This document shows, one piece after another, positions 63,946 to 64,000 of a DNA stretch of 64,000 bases. Origin of the DNA: CAYUWG01 sp964448285. GTDB taxonomy: Bacteria > Bacteroidota > Ignavibacteria > SZUA-365. The stretch lies in assembly GCA_964448285.1 (NCBI GenBank), contig CAYUWG010000003.1:40459-104458 (forward strand). The letters are read 5' to 3'. A program made the translations under genes and the position numbers. Below the pieces are notes generated by a model. It worked only from the letters and a program-made list of their open reading frames with translations. It searched no databases and had not been told where the DNA came from. Position 1 is the stretch's first letter, and every line of letters begins with the position of its first letter.

Positions 63946-64000
63946 ATGGCAGAGATTATAGAGAGGAAATTGGCGGGTCCGGACGACCCGATCTATCAGG
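63946..64000 (+). CDS. Start of an unidentified gene (partial)
   Basis: An ATG at 63946, seven bases after a strong AAGGAG site, opens a frame (MAEIIERKLAGPDDPIYQ) that runs off the right edge of the window. Eighteen codons are too few to identify a family. Confidence 0.55.
   Translation, partial: MAEIIERKLAGPDDPIYQ

Noticed and set aside
1..64000. CRISPR arrays, tRNA/rRNA genes, prophage or insertion sequences
   Set aside because: I looked for regularly spaced repeats, tRNA cloverleaf-like ends and transposase motifs and found none.

Overview
The window looks like a chromosomal segment from a Gram-negative bacterium of the Bacteroidota/Chlorobiota (FCB) branch, perhaps near Ignavibacteria or Kapabacteria. 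This rests on type IX secretion (T9SS) C-terminal sorting domains, a TonB-dependent receptor with a carboxypeptidase-regulatory N-terminus, a DUF5686-type outer-membrane protein, a lolA-ftsK gene pair, LptF/LptG permeases and a TTG-N20-TAttTTTG promoter. The placement is inferred from protein families; no rRNA gene is present. I saw no tRNA, rRNA, CRISPR array or insertion sequence.

Layout. 1-6.3 kb (+ strand): secreted and surface proteins, namely the tail of a barrel-like protein, a parallel beta-helix protein, two T9SS cargo proteins with near-duplicate sorting domains, and two lipoproteins. 6.3-15.6 kb (- strand): a five-gene run. A sigma-factor-like helical protein comes first, then a cytosolic zinc-finger (anti-sigma-like) protein, then three tandem paralogues. 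Each paralogue joins an N-terminal helical region and a Lon-protease-like (S16-type) domain to one membrane helix and an external FG-GAP/PQQ-like repeat domain. This is the best candidate in the window for an undescribed system, possibly transmembrane signalling by a membrane-anchored protease-like sensor. 16-17 kb: a beta-propeller lipoprotein.

17.2-22.7 kb (- strand): aminotransferase, ferrochelatase, an intervening four-helix-bundle gene, protoporphyrinogen oxidase, and an outer-membrane barrel. 22.8-25.4 kb (+): a small Cys-rich protein and a TonB receptor with an unusual Cys-rich plug motif, probably for metal uptake. 25.5-32.3 kb (-): VOC protein, a truncated amidohydrolase remnant, metallophosphoesterase coupled to a membrane protein, DUF5686 protein, methyltransferase. 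32.5-35 kb (+): queA, ispD and a divergent rsmI-like gene. 35.2-44.2 kb (-): a 2,992-residue T9SS-exported surface protein. 44.6-53 kb (-): lptF, lptG, queD, transaldolase, gcvT, ftsK and lolA, closely packed. 53-59 kb (-): a class III cyclase/AAA/TPR regulator, an NlpC/P60 hydrolase flanked by two copies of a dispersed repeat, and an exported protein of unknown function. 59-61 kb (+): AI-2E-family permease and RlpA. 61-64 kb: an AT-richer stretch with a membrane-anchored RelE-like protein, a DNA methyltransferase-nuclease fusion with a tiny coupled ORF, and the start of an unidentified gene.

Much of the window concerns the cell envelope: lipoprotein transport (LolA), LPS transport (LptFG), peptidoglycan enzymes (NlpC/P60, RlpA), T9SS cargo and outer-membrane barrels. 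Housekeeping genes (haem, queuosine, isoprenoid, FtsK) are interspersed.
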